Of a stretch of 18,786 nt of DNA, positions 7,146 through 15,285 are shown piece after piece; position 1 is the first letter of the stretch; each line of letters begins with the position of its first letter. The position numbers and the translations under genes were made by a program. The notes under the pieces are model-generated. The model was not told where the DNA came from. It did not search any database and worked only from the letters and a program-made list of their open reading frames with translations. This DNA comes from CAYGVT01 sp964353355 (GTDB lineage Archaea; Thermoplasmatota; DTKX01; GCA-020343715), in the NCBI GenBank assembly GCA_964353355.1, contig CAYGVT010000069.1, forward strand, positions 1 to 18,786. The letters are read 5' to 3'.

Positions 7146-9377
7146 ATGACCACCCTCATCATCTCCGAGAAGGAGATCGCAGCGCGGCGCATCGCCAGCA
7201 TCCTCTCCCGCGGCACGGCGAAGCGCACCTCCATCGCCCGTGTGCCGGTGCACGAGTATCTCGACGACGAGGGCCGCGAGGTGGCCGTGGTGGGCCTGCA
7301 GGGCCACGTGTTCAACCTCGACTACCCCTCGCACCTCAACAACTGGTTCAAGATAAACCCCCGCGACCTCATCGACGAGCCCCCTGTCAAGGTCGAGGAG
7401 GCGCCGCACATCGTCGCCGCGCTGCGGCAGCTCGCCCGCGAGGCGGACGACGTCGTCATCGCCACCGACTACGACCGTGAGGGCGAGCTCATCGGCGTCG
7501 AGGCGCTGGCGGTCGTGCTCGAGGAGAACCCCAAGGTCAAGGTCGTGCGCACGCGGTTCTCCGCGCTCTCGCCCCAGGAGGTCCACGCGGCCTTCGCGAG
7601 CCCGGTCGAGGTCGACCACGCGCTCGCGGCCGCGGGCGAGACCCGTCAGGTCATCGACCTCGTCTGGGGCGCGGTGCTCACCCGGTTCATCTCCATGGCC
7701 TCCTCCCGCGTCGGCTCGGACTTCCTCTCCGTCGGCCGCGTCCAGAGCCCCACGCTCGCGCTCGTGGTCGACCTGGAGGACGAGATCGAGGCCTTCAAGC
7801 CAGTCCCCTACTGGGAACTGTGGGCCGACTGCGCCAAGGACGGGGCCGAGTTCCGCGCGCACCACAAGACGAAGAGGTTCAACACGCGCGAGGAGGCGGA
7901 CGCCGCCCTCGAGCGCGCCAAGGGCGCGAAGGAGGGCAGGGTCGCGGCGGTCAAGGTCACGACCCGCCGCGAGAAGCCCCCCGCCCCGTTCAACACGACG
8001 TCCTTCCTCGCCGCGGCCTCGTCGCTCAAGATGTCGGCCTCCCGCGCGATGGACATCGCCGAGGACCTCTACACCAACGGCTACATCTCCTACCCGCGCA
8101 CGGACAACACCGTCTACACGCCGTCGCTGGACCTGCGCTCGACGCTCGAGCGCCTGCGCGAGACGCCCTTCAGGGATGACATAGAGGTGCTGCTCGGCCA
8201 GAAGGAGCTCCACGCGACCCGCGGCAAGACGAGCGCGACCGACCACCCGCCCATCCACCCGACCATGCCCGCATCGCCAGGGGCGCTCCGGCCCGACGTG
8301 TGGCGCGTCTACGAGCTGGTCGTGCGACGGTTCATGGCCACCGTCGCCTGGGACGCCGTGATGGACAACACCACCGCCCAGGTCGACATCGGCGGCGAGC
8401 CCTTCGTCGCCGAGGGCCGCCACTACCAGGACAAGGGCTGGAAGCGGTTCTACCCCTACTTCCGCGACCTCGAGAGCCCGCTGCCGGCGCTCGCCGAGGG
8501 CGACCGCGTCGAGGTGCGAGACGTGCGCAGGCTCGACCTCGAGACCAAGCCCCCCGCCCGCTACTCGCAGGGCAAGCTCATCCAGGAGATGGACCGCCTG
8601 GGGCTGGGCACGAAGTCCACGCGCCACACCATCATCCAGAAGCTCTACGACCGCGGCTACATCGACGGCACGTCCATCAAGCCCACCGGCACCGGACGCG
8701 CGGTGTCGAGCGCGCTGGGGAAGCACGCGAGGACCGTCACCGAGCCCAAGATGACGGCCACGCTAGAGCACGACATGAGCCTCATCGCCGATGGCAAGAG
8801 CTCGCTGGACAAGGTCGTCGGGGAGAGCCGCGAGATGCTCCAGGCCATCATGGAGGTCCTCGAGCGCGAGCGCAAGGCCATCGGGGACGAGATCAAGATA
8901 GCGCTGCGGGAGCAGAACACCATCGGCAAGTGCCCCCAGTGCGGCGGCAGCATCGTGAGCATGCGCTCGCGACGGAACAAGCGGTTCGCGGGCTGCATCA
9001 ACTTCCCCAAGTGCCGCCAGAGCTACCCGCTCCCGCAGCATGGCCGCATCGAGGGCCTCGGCCGCCAGTGCGAGGCGTGCGGGGGGCCGATGATAGCGCT
9101 GTTCGCCCGTCGCAGCCGGATGGAGTTCTGCGTCAACCTCGAGTGCCCCACCAACGCCGAGCGCCTCGCGCGCAACGCCGAGGAGAGGCGCAGGCGCGAG
9201 GCGGCGGAGGCCGTGAGGGCGAAGGAAGCCGCCGCGCAGGCCGCGGACAAGCCCGCGAGGAAGGCGAGGCCCAGGGCCAAGCCCAAGACAGGCACCAAGG
9301 CCAGGGCCAAGCGCACGGCCGGGGGTCGCCGCAAATCCCCGCCCGCCGAGGGCGCCGAGCCCCCGGCCGACGGCTGA
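7146..9377 (+). CDS. topA: DNA topoisomerase I (type IA)
   Basis: This 743-residue type IA topoisomerase relaxes negatively supercoiled DNA by transient cleavage of one strand. The N-terminal Toprim domain begins TTLIISEK (E8) and carries the metal triad in TDYDREGEL (D108, D110, E112). The catalytic tyrosine is Y316 in YISYPRTDN. The conserved YSQGKLIQEMDRLGLGTKSTR segment follows in the gate domain. Near the C-terminus are two four-cysteine zinc fingers (CPQCG...CINFPKC and CEACG...CVNLEC). The last 65 or so residues are low-complexity Ala/Lys/Arg/Pro, probably disordered and DNA-binding. ATG 7146 is preferred over 7113 because of the TATA position and because family members begin at this motif. 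The gene converges on the giant membrane protein with only 2 bp between the stops. No helicase domain is present, so it is not a reverse gyrase. Confidence 0.95.
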   Translation: MTTLIISEKEIAARRIASILSRGTAKRTSIARVPVHEYLDDEGREVAVVGLQGHVFNLDYPSHLNNWFKINPRDLIDEPPVKVEEAPHIVAALRQLAREADDVVIATDYDREGELIGVEALAVVLEENPKVKVVRTRFSALSPQEVHAAFASPVEVDHALAAAGETRQVIDLVWGAVLTRFISMASSRVGSDFLSVGRVQSPTLALVVDLEDEIEAFKPVPYWELWADCAKDGAEFRAHHKTKRFNTREEADAALERAKGAKEGRVAAVKVTTRREKPPAPFNTTSFLAAASSLKMSASRAMDIAEDLYTNGYISYPRTDNTVYTPSLDLRSTLERLRETPFRDDIEVLLGQKELHATRGKTSATDHPPIHPTMPASPGALRPDVWRVYELVVRRFMATVAWDAVMDNTTAQVDIGGEPFVAEGRHYQDKGWKRFYPYFRDLESPLPALAEGDRVEVRDVRRLDLETKPPARYSQGKLIQEMDRLGLGTKSTRHTIIQKLYDRGYIDGTSIKPTGTGRAVSSALGKHARTVTEPKMTATLEHDMSLIADGKSSLDKVVGESREMLQAIMEVLERERKAIGDEIKIALREQNTIGKCPQCGGSIVSMRSRRNKRFAGCINFPKCRQSYPLPQHGRIEGLGRQCEACGGPMIALFARRSRMEFCVNLECPTNAERLARNAEERRRREAAEAVRAKEAAAQAADKPARKARPRAKPKTGTKARAKRTAGGRRKSPPAEGAEPPADG

Positions 9378-9379
9378 CC

Positions 9380-12300
9380 TCAGTCGTCTTCCGCGAGCAC
9401 GACCTCGTGGTCCAGCACGTCGCGCGCGAAGCCGGGCTCGCACCATCCATGGACGGCGCCGCCCACGACCTGTTCGGCCTTCTCGTAGCCCCCCGGGACA
9501 TGGACCAGGATGGACATCGCCCTCCCGGGCCGGACGAGCACGACCGCGGTACCGTCGTCGACCGGCACCTCCCTCGCCGGACCTGCGTCCGTGTCGACCG
9601 TCACCCTGACCCGCCCGCCGTTGACGCCCTCCCCGAGGCGCACCTCCACCACGCCGAGGTCCCGCCGGTAGTCCGGGGCCGAGCCCTGCATCGCTGAGTA
9701 GGCGGTCTCCCTCGAGCAGGCCGCGAGCATGTCCACGCACCTGCCGAGCTCGGCGGATACCGCCCCCAGCTCGTGCGTCAGGTCGTCCAGGGCGCCCCCG
9801 TAGACGCGGCCCTTGATGCTGAAATCGATCTCGATGCCATCGGCGCTCGATGTGTTGAGCGCCGCCAGGAACGCCGCGAGGCTGCCGTCGGCCTGGCCCA
9901 GGCGCCGCACCGCGCCGTCGGGGCCGATGACCCTGAGCTCCGTCCAGAAGTGGTGCTCCTTTCCGAGCGCCTTGTCGTTGTCGTTGCGGAATCCCTCCGA
10001 GGGGCGCCCCGAGTCGGCGAGCCCGTCACTGTCCACGAAGTCGTCCACTTCACACCACAGCACGTCGATCCAGTACCTGGCCTCCGCGACGGCCTTGGCG
10101 CGGCGCGCCCGCGCGCCGCCGTCGTCGAGGTGCCGGAGGTCGGCACGTCCGAGGCCTGCCACCGCGTCCGCGTCGGGGAGCAGCGCCCGGGCCTCCATGA
10201 GCGCGTATCCCCTGCCGCGCTCGAGCCTGGACTGGGCGAGCTCGCCCTCGACGTCGACTGCGTTGAGCCCCGCGCGCAGGCGCATCGTCGAGGTCAGCAT
10301 GCCCGTGATGCCCTCGTCGGCCGCTCGCACCTCCTCGTCCTTGGCGGTCCCCGAGACCCACGAGGCGAACCAAGACTTGATGTCGTCCCAGTGGAACGCG
10401 GCCCAGACCGCGAGGACCGCGAGGAACACGATGGCGCCCACGCCGGTGACCATCGCCGCCGCGGCCGCGAGGGCGATGCCGGGTATCTGGGAGACGATGG
10501 CGGTCGTGACGAGGATTGCGATGCTCTGCGCGAAGCTGGCGGTGCGCATCGCATCGGAGAACGTGCCCGGCAGCGCGAGCAGCCCCAGGGCGCCCCAGAC
10601 GTCGCCCGCGTCCTTGTAGGCCGAGTAGAAGGAGGTCACGACCCCGATGGCCGCGCCCACGACGGTGAGGGTCGTCGTCATGGCTGGCGTGAGCTTGAGC
10701 CATCCCATCGTCTTCAGCAGACCCACGACGGAGAGCACCATGCCCGTGAGGTCGAAGGTGAGGTCGAGGGCTGCGAACGTGATGTTCCCGGCATCCCCCT
10801 CGTGCACCGCCTTGACGAACTCGATTGTGTCGGCGGTGACCTTGAGGACCGATGACGCCACCGCGATGAGGGCCGGCACCGTCTTGATGAACCTGAACGT
10901 CGTCGGGTGGGCGCCCTTGAACTCCACAACGAGGCCATCCAGCCGCTGCTTGGCAGTGAACAGGGGCACCTTGCCCGCGGTCGTCTCGAGCCAGGCGGAG
11001 ACCTCGGCGCCGGTATCCCCGTCGATCTGGCATATCACCCTCTGGACGCCCTTGAGCGCGTCCTTGGGCAGCTTGTAGAGCACCTTGTGGATGCCCTTGT
11101 AGATGGAATGGACGTCCTTCATCGCCCCCAGGACGTCGCCGCTGATGGGGCCCGTCGCTGGCGTCCACGCCTCCCCGAGGCGGTCCAGGTGCACGCCCAG
11201 CCCCTCCTCCCAGAACAGGAGCCGGCCCATGTTGCCCTCGGGGTCGGCCGCGACCTCGTCGGGCGCTGGCGGGTAGCCCACCAGCGAGGCGATGTGCTCG
11301 ATGTAGGGGATGCGGCTTCCGGCGTTCGAGTGGTAGGAGGCCATGAGCGAGTACCAGAACCCGAGCGCGTCCGCGTCCCCGTCCACCGGGGCGAGGCGGG
11401 CCTGTATCGCATCCATGGGGCCCGGGAGCGCCCGGGCCTCCGTCGCGCAGGTCGCGGCGGTCGACGCACCGCCGCTGCCCCACAGGGAGAGCTGGTGCCG
11501 CCCGACCTGCACGTTGGGGAGTGTGAGCTCACCTGGTCCGTAGTCTCCGAGGTAGACGCCGTCGAGGGCCACCGAGACCGACGACGGGCCCGCGCCCTCG
11601 ACGCTCACCGTCACGTGGACAGGGACGCTCCCCGCGATGGACATCGCGTCCTCGAACGCATCCCAGTCCTCGACCTGGGGGTCCTTGAACGGGTCGGCCC
11701 CGACGGCGCGGTCCCACGCCAAGGCCATCTTGGACGCGCGGGCCTCGATGGTGCGCCCGACCGCGCCCACCCTGCGGCCGTCCACGTAGCAATCGATGCA
11801 GTGGTCGAGCTCGATGCCGTAGGTGACGCTTACCGCGCTCGCGTCGCCGTGGCCCGCGGCCTCGGCGGCGGAGTAGTTCGACATGCAGACGTCGGCGCCG
11901 AGCGCGACAAGGGAGGCGACCCTAGGTATCAGCCGCACGCTGACGAGGTCGCCAGTGGGGGGGAACACGAAGGTGATGTTGGCGTCCGACGGCAGCTGGA
12001 CGGCGACCCTCCCCGTGTCCGGGCGGACGCCCAGCCCGCCACCGCGGACCTCACGGCTGCCGTCCGCGGGGAGCTTGATGTCCCCAACGCCCTCGGACCC
12101 AGATGGGGACCCGAAGAGCGACCACTCGACCGTGCGGACCGCGTCGACGAGGATGTTCTCGAACTCCTCCGACTGCGCGGTCCATGCGGGGTCGCAGACG
12201 AGGTTCGCCCAGGCCGCGTCGGCCACGAGCGCGCCCACGAGGCCGTCCTCGGCGAGCGCGTACTCAAGCTGGTTCTGCATGTGGGCCGCCAGCACCTGCG

Positions 12301-12859
12301 GGGCGGGGCAAGCCGCCTTGGCCACGACCTCGCGCGCGAGGTCGACGCCCCCGGAGGACGTCACCGTCAGCCGGCAGGCCGCGACGGCCTGCACCCCCAC
12401 CGGCACGGTCTGGCGCACCTGCTGGCCCAGCGCGTTGCCCGCGACCACGGTCGAGTGCACCGGCACGACCCAGAGACGGGGCGATTCGATGTCCACCGTG
12501 CAGCCTTGCTCCTCCCAGGGATGGTTCGTCATCGCCCAGTTGGAGAAGTGGGTGTTGGCCCTCGTGCCGAGCCAGGACACGAGCGTGCCCGACGGGAGGG
12601 TCTCGTTCGTGGACAGGGCCAGCGAGAGCGCGGCCCCGACCGCCCGCTCGACACGATCGACCGCGTCGGCCATGACGTCGTCCGGGCCGTCTGCGCCTGG
12701 CTCCCTCTCGGAGGCCTCGTCCATTGCCTCCTGGTAGCTCTCCATGTAGACGTAGGCGATGCCCGCGCCCAGCATGATGACGACCGCCACGACTGCGAAC
12801 GGCGCGGCCGAGCCGCGCGCGTCCGCGCGCCATCCACGCAGTGCCAACGATGCCCTCAT
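9380..12859 (-). CDS. Giant (1159 aa) pilin-like membrane/surface protein, unknown function
   Basis: No family is recognised with confidence. The N-terminus has a basic stretch, then GSAAPFAVVAVVIMLGAG with a single helix at about residues 17-39 followed by an extended acidic segment. This resembles TadE/TadG-type or archaeal pilin-like membrane anchors. A large, mostly polar region follows with many scattered cysteines (for example DHCIDCYVDG), suggesting exported disulfides. At about 413-466 is a PEGA-like beta segment (VSVALDGVYLGDYGPGELTL...VGRHQLSLWG). A hydrophobic, glycine/alanine-rich block at about 655-825 could form several membrane or amphipathic helices. A polar C-terminal third follows, ending in a second beta-rich segment. 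It starts at ATG 12859 with GAGGCGG upstream and its own TATA-like box. It is monocistronic. Some haloarchaeal proteins of about 1000 residues in pilus loci have a similar N-terminus, but no pilus ATPase or TadC gene is in this window. Function is unknown. Confidence 0.85.
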   Translation of the reverse strand: MRASLALRGWRADARGSAAPFAVVAVVIMLGAGIAYVYMESYQEAMDEASEREPGADGPDDVMADAVDRVERAVGAALSLALSTNETLPSGTLVSWLGTRANTHFSNWAMTNHPWEEQGCTVDIESPRLWVVPVHSTVVAGNALGQQVRQTVPVGVQAVAACRLTVTSSGGVDLAREVVAKAACPAPQVLAAHMQNQLEYALAEDGLVGALVADAAWANLVCDPAWTAQSEEFENILVDAVRTVEWSLFGSPSGSEGVGDIKLPADGSREVRGGGLGVRPDTGRVAVQLPSDANITFVFPPTGDLVSVRLIPRVASLVALGADVCMSNYSAAEAAGHGDASAVSVTYGIELDHCIDCYVDGRRVGAVGRTIEARASKMALAWDRAVGADPFKDPQVEDWDAFEDAMSIAGSVPVHVTVSVEGAGPSSVSVALDGVYLGDYGPGELTLPNVQVGRHQLSLWGSGGASTAATCATEARALPGPMDAIQARLAPVDGDADALGFWYSLMASYHSNAGSRIPYIEHIASLVGYPPAPDEVAADPEGNMGRLLFWEEGLGVHLDRLGEAWTPATGPISGDVLGAMKDVHSIYKGIHKVLYKLPKDALKGVQRVICQIDGDTGAEVSAWLETTAGKVPLFTAKQRLDGLVVEFKGAHPTTFRFIKTVPALIAVASSVLKVTADTIEFVKAVHEGDAGNITFAALDLTFDLTGMVLSVVGLLKTMGWLKLTPAMTTTLTVVGAAIGVVTSFYSAYKDAGDVWGALGLLALPGTFSDAMRTASFAQSIAILVTTAIVSQIPGIALAAAAAMVTGVGAIVFLAVLAVWAAFHWDDIKSWFASWVSGTAKDEEVRAADEGITGMLTSTMRLRAGLNAVDVEGELAQSRLERGRGYALMEARALLPDADAVAGLGRADLRHLDDGGARARRAKAVAEARYWIDVLWCEVDDFVDSDGLADSGRPSEGFRNDNDKALGKEHHFWTELRVIGPDGAVRRLGQADGSLAAFLAALNTSSADGIEIDFSIKGRVYGGALDDLTHELGAVSAELGRCVDMLAACSRETAYSAMQGSAPDYRRDLGVVEVRLGEGVNGGRVRVTVDTDAGPAREVPVDDGTAVVLVRPGRAMSILVHVPGGYEKAEQVVGGAVHGWCEPGFARDVLDHEVVLAEDD

Positions 12860-12898
12860 ACTCGTCCGCCTCTGGGCACCGGTTTGGCACCCAGGGGC

Positions 12899-12905
12899 TA
12901 TATAC
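12899..12905 (-). promoter_or_regulatory. TATA-like box of the giant membrane protein gene
   Basis: GTATATA on the minus strand (within GGTATATAG) predicts a start near 12875-12878, giving a leader of under 20 nt to ATG 12859. An imperfect inverted repeat at 12872-12894 lies between box and gene. Confidence 0.6.
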
Positions 12906-12994
12906 CGCGCGTGATTACCATCGCTGGACGCGTGGGATTAATCATGCCTGCCCGGGCCTGCTGGCTATGGCTCGGGGAGGGCCTTCCGCCAATC

Positions 12995-13894
12995 CTACGG
13001 CCGCTGGAGGACCAGGATGTGCTGGTGGGCGATGTTGGGCACGTAGGCGTACGGGTAGCCGTACGGCCTCAGCCTGGTGCCGGCCTGGTACCAGATGGTC
13101 TCGCCCTTGAGCACGAGCCCTGTGGCCTCGCCCCGCCTCGCCAGGTCCGCGTGCGTCATGATGTACCGCCCGTCCTGGTAGGCGTCGCGCACGATGACGA
13201 CCATGTACCGTCCCTTGCGCAGCAACCGGCGACAGTGGCCGAAGACCGTCTCCATCGCGTCCAGGTACTCGTCGTAGGTGGCCAGGTTGCTGAGGTCGGC
13301 CGGGTCGTCCGAGAACGTGCTGTAGTCCGTGCGGCGGTTGGTGTTCGGGTAGCGGCCGTCGCACATGGTGCGCTCGAACGTGAGGTTGTAGGGGGGGTCG
13401 GTCGCGACCATGTCGTAGGGCCCGCCGAGGTCGGGGAGGATGTCCAGCGCATCCCCCACCAGGAGCTCCTGCCCCTCGATGCCCTCCCGGTCGCACACGC
13501 GCTCGTACACCTCGGCCCACCGGGGGCCTATCTCGATGCCGGTGGCCTTCCGGCCCGCCAGGGCCGCGCCGATGAGCGTGCCGCCCACGCCCGCGAAGGG
13601 GTCGAGCACGCGCTCGCCGGGCTTGGTGAAGAACTCGATGAGCGTGCGCATCAGCTGGGGCGGCTTGTTGGCCCCGTGGGCCTTGCGCAGCTCGTGCGCG
13701 AGCTCGTGCGGGTAGGCCGTCTGGATGACGGACCTTGTGAAGTAGAGCCACTCCTCGCCGGTGAGGGCGTTGAGCCTGTTCTTGGGGTGGACCTTGCCGC
13801 CCCGGCGCTCGGGCGCCGCCCCTTTCCTTGGAACGGCCCGTCCGCGCCCCTTCGTCCCCTGGACGCGCCTGCGCCTTCCTGGCCCACCGACCAT
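12995..13894 (-). CDS. Orphan DNA methyltransferase (N4-cytosine/N6-adenine type)
   Basis: This is a 299-residue S-adenosylmethionine-dependent amino-methyltransferase of DNA. SAM-binding motif I is DPFAGVGG (98-105) with GIEI (119-122) as motif II. Catalytic motif IV is TDPPYN (165-170). Motif I precedes motif IV, and the C-terminal part reads IWYQAGTRLRPYGYPYAYVPNIAHQHIL, as in the N6_N4_Mtase (PF01555) group. The first 45 residues are strongly basic (GRRRRVQ, KGRGR) and could contact nucleic acid. Start ATG 13894 is chosen because a TATA-like box at 13919-13924 puts the transcription start almost exactly there, making the mRNA nearly leaderless. A longer open frame to 14011 would run into the tRNA. 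No restriction endonuclease is adjacent, so it is probably an orphan. Whether it modifies adenine or cytosine, and its recognition site, cannot be read. Confidence 0.88.
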   Translation of the reverse strand: MVGGPGRRRRVQGTKGRGRAVPRKGAAPERRGGKVHPKNRLNALTGEEWLYFTRSVIQTAYPHELAHELRKAHGANKPPQLMRTLIEFFTKPGERVLDPFAGVGGTLIGAALAGRKATGIEIGPRWAEVYERVCDREGIEGQELLVGDALDILPDLGGPYDMVATDPPYNLTFERTMCDGRYPNTNRRTDYSTFSDDPADLSNLATYDEYLDAMETVFGHCRRLLRKGRYMVVIVRDAYQDGRYIMTHADLARRGEATGLVLKGETIWYQAGTRLRPYGYPYAYVPNIAHQHILVLQRP

Positions 13895-13918
13895 CAGGAG
13901 CCAATGGGGGTGGCGATT

Positions 13919-13924
13919 CATATA
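13919..13924 (-). promoter_or_regulatory. TATA-like box of the methyltransferase gene
   Basis: TATATG on the minus strand (within AAGCTATATGAATC) lies about 27 bp before ATG 13894. This predicts a leaderless or nearly leaderless transcript. The element is nearly symmetrical, so it might also serve the divergent tRNA with a leader of about 30 nt. Confidence 0.55.
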
Positions 13925-13979
13925 GCTTACCCAGCGAAAGGTCCATGTAGGGGATGCCCTATTCCTGAAAGCTGCCCGT

Positions 13980-14067
13980 GCAGGGGTAGCCAAGCTTGGC
14001 CAACGGCGCAAGATTCAGGGTCTTGTCTCTTAGTGGTTCGAGGGTTCGAATCCCTTCCCCTGCACCA
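13980..14067 (+). tRNA. tRNA-Leu (CAG)
   Basis: This is a class II tRNA of 88 bases including CCA. The acceptor stem GCAGGGG (13980-13986) pairs perfectly with CCCCTGC (14057-14063). The discriminator is A14064, as expected for leucine, and CCA is encoded at 14065-14067. The anticodon stem CAAGA/TCTTG (14009-14013/14021-14025) encloses the loop TTCAGGG with anticodon CAG at 14016-14018. A long variable arm occupies 14026-14039. The T arm is GAGGG-TTCGAAT-CCCTT (14040-14056). No intron is present. Confidence 0.97.
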
Positions 14068-14124
14068 CCCCCATTCCGCACCCGGATGGCCGCATAGCCA
14101 AGGCCGCCTCGGCAAGGTGAAAAG

Positions 14125-14130
14125 TATTTA
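14125..14130 (+). promoter_or_regulatory. TATA-like box of the metallophosphoesterase gene
   Basis: TATTTA (in AAAAGTATTTAGG) predicts a start near 14154. That is about 3-4 nt before ATG 14158 and downstream of the GTG at 14137, so 14158 is the better start. Confidence 0.6.
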
Positions 14131-14157
14131 GGCGCGGTGCCGTTCGGCCATCCCGGC

Positions 14158-15282
14158 ATGCGGCGCGCGGTCCAGTTCCTGGTGTTCTTCCTGGCCTTCT
14201 TCGGCCTGTCCTTCACGGCCCACGTGTACATCTTCTCCCACCTGAGCTACCTGCTGCGCATAGAGCCCACGCCGCTCTTCTGGGCGTTCGTCGTGTTCTC
14301 CTCCATCTGGTTCTTCCTGGGGATGGTGCTCGGCTCCTGGTTCGCCGGCCCCGCCATGCGCGCGTTCCACGTCCTGTCCATGGTGTGGCTCGGCATCATG
14401 CTCTACACCATGTTCACGCTCTTCTTCTACGACGGCGCGCGCCTCACCGCGGGCGCGCCGCGCGAGGTGGCCGCGCCCGTCATCGTGGGCATCGTGGCCC
14501 TACTCACGGCGGCCTCGCTCGTCATCCCCAGGTTCGTCAGAGTGCGGGAGCTCGACATCCCGGCCCCCCGGCTCGACCGCGAGGTGCGGCTCGTCCAGCT
14601 TAGCGACGTACACATCGGCGACATCCGGGGGAAGCGGTACCTGGCCAAGCTCGTGGACATGGCCAACGCACTCCAGCCAGACCTGGTCCTCATCACCGGC
14701 GACCTCGCGGACGGCCCCCACAGGTACGACTCGACCTCCTTCGCGCCCCTCGACGGCCTCAAGGCCCCGGTCCTCTTCACCATCGGCAACCACGAGTACT
14801 ACGCCGGGCTCGAGGTCGTGCTGCCCCTCATCGCCAAGACCAAGGTCCGGACGCTGCGCAACGAGGTCGTGGACATAGGCGACATCCGCGTGGTGGGCAT
14901 CGACGACGGCCATGACGGCCGCCTCGCGGCCAAGGTACTGGCGGAGGCGCCAGCGCCCGCGGGCGAGGACCCCTTCATCGTGCTCATGTACCACAGGCCG
15001 GTAGGCATCAGGGCCGCCCACGAGGCGGGCGTGGACCTGATGCTCTCGGGCCACACCCACGCCGGTCAGTTCCTCCCGTTCCCGCTGCTCGCGCGCGCCA
15101 TCTGGAAGAGGTGGTACACCGGCCTCCACGAATACCAGGGTACCTATCTCTACGCATCCTCCGGCGCGGGCACATGGGGCCCCCCTTTCCGCCTCGGGAC
15201 GAGGAGCGAGATCGCCCTCATACGCCTCAACGGAGGGAAAGAAGGGGCCATGGCCCCTGCGCCCGCTCCCGCCGTTCACTGA
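14158..15282 (+). CDS. Membrane-anchored metallophosphoesterase (YkuE/YaeI-like)
   Basis: This 374-residue protein has four N-terminal membrane helices (about residues 3-26, 37-62, 66-90 and 98-122), followed by a calcineurin-like phosphoesterase domain. The dimetal site motifs are present in order: SDVH (D150, H152), GDL (D182), GNHE (N211, H212), a histidine in MYHRP, and GHTH (298-301). Such proteins hydrolyse phosphomonoesters, phosphodiesters or lipid-linked pyrophosphates; the substrate here cannot be told. ATG 14158 is chosen from the TATA position; GTG 14137 would add seven residues. The gene is probably monocistronic, lying downstream of the tRNA and converging on the metal permease gene with 3 bp between stops. 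Confidence 0.92.
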   Translation: MRRAVQFLVFFLAFFGLSFTAHVYIFSHLSYLLRIEPTPLFWAFVVFSSIWFFLGMVLGSWFAGPAMRAFHVLSMVWLGIMLYTMFTLFFYDGARLTAGAPREVAAPVIVGIVALLTAASLVIPRFVRVRELDIPAPRLDREVRLVQLSDVHIGDIRGKRYLAKLVDMANALQPDLVLITGDLADGPHRYDSTSFAPLDGLKAPVLFTIGNHEYYAGLEVVLPLIAKTKVRTLRNEVVDIGDIRVVGIDDGHDGRLAAKVLAEAPAPAGEDPFIVLMYHRPVGIRAAHEAGVDLMLSGHTHAGQFLPFPLLARAIWKRWYTGLHEYQGTYLYASSGAGTWGPPFRLGTRSEIALIRLNGGKEGAMAPAPAPAVH

Positions 15283-15285
15283 CGC

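Noticed and set aside
13895..14011. Longer N-terminus of the methyltransferase reaching into the tRNA
   Set aside because: The TATA-like box at 13919-13924 lies inside that extension and predicts transcription from about 13895, so the extension would not be transcribed.
13980..14067. tRNA-Leu as an integration site for a genomic island
   Set aside because: No integrase and no second copy of the tRNA 3' end were seen in the window.
10907..14131. A 1074-codon open frame on the plus strand, antisense to the giant protein and methyltransferase genes
   Set aside because: It spans two well-supported genes, the promoters between them and the tRNA. Its translation is rich in Arg, His, Gly and Ala with no recognisable domain, which is the usual shadow of GC-rich codon use.
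15244..15257. GGGGCCATGGCCCC palindrome
   Set aside because: It lies within the coding end of the metallophosphoesterase, is short, and is expected by chance in GC-rich DNA; no T-run follows to make it a terminator.
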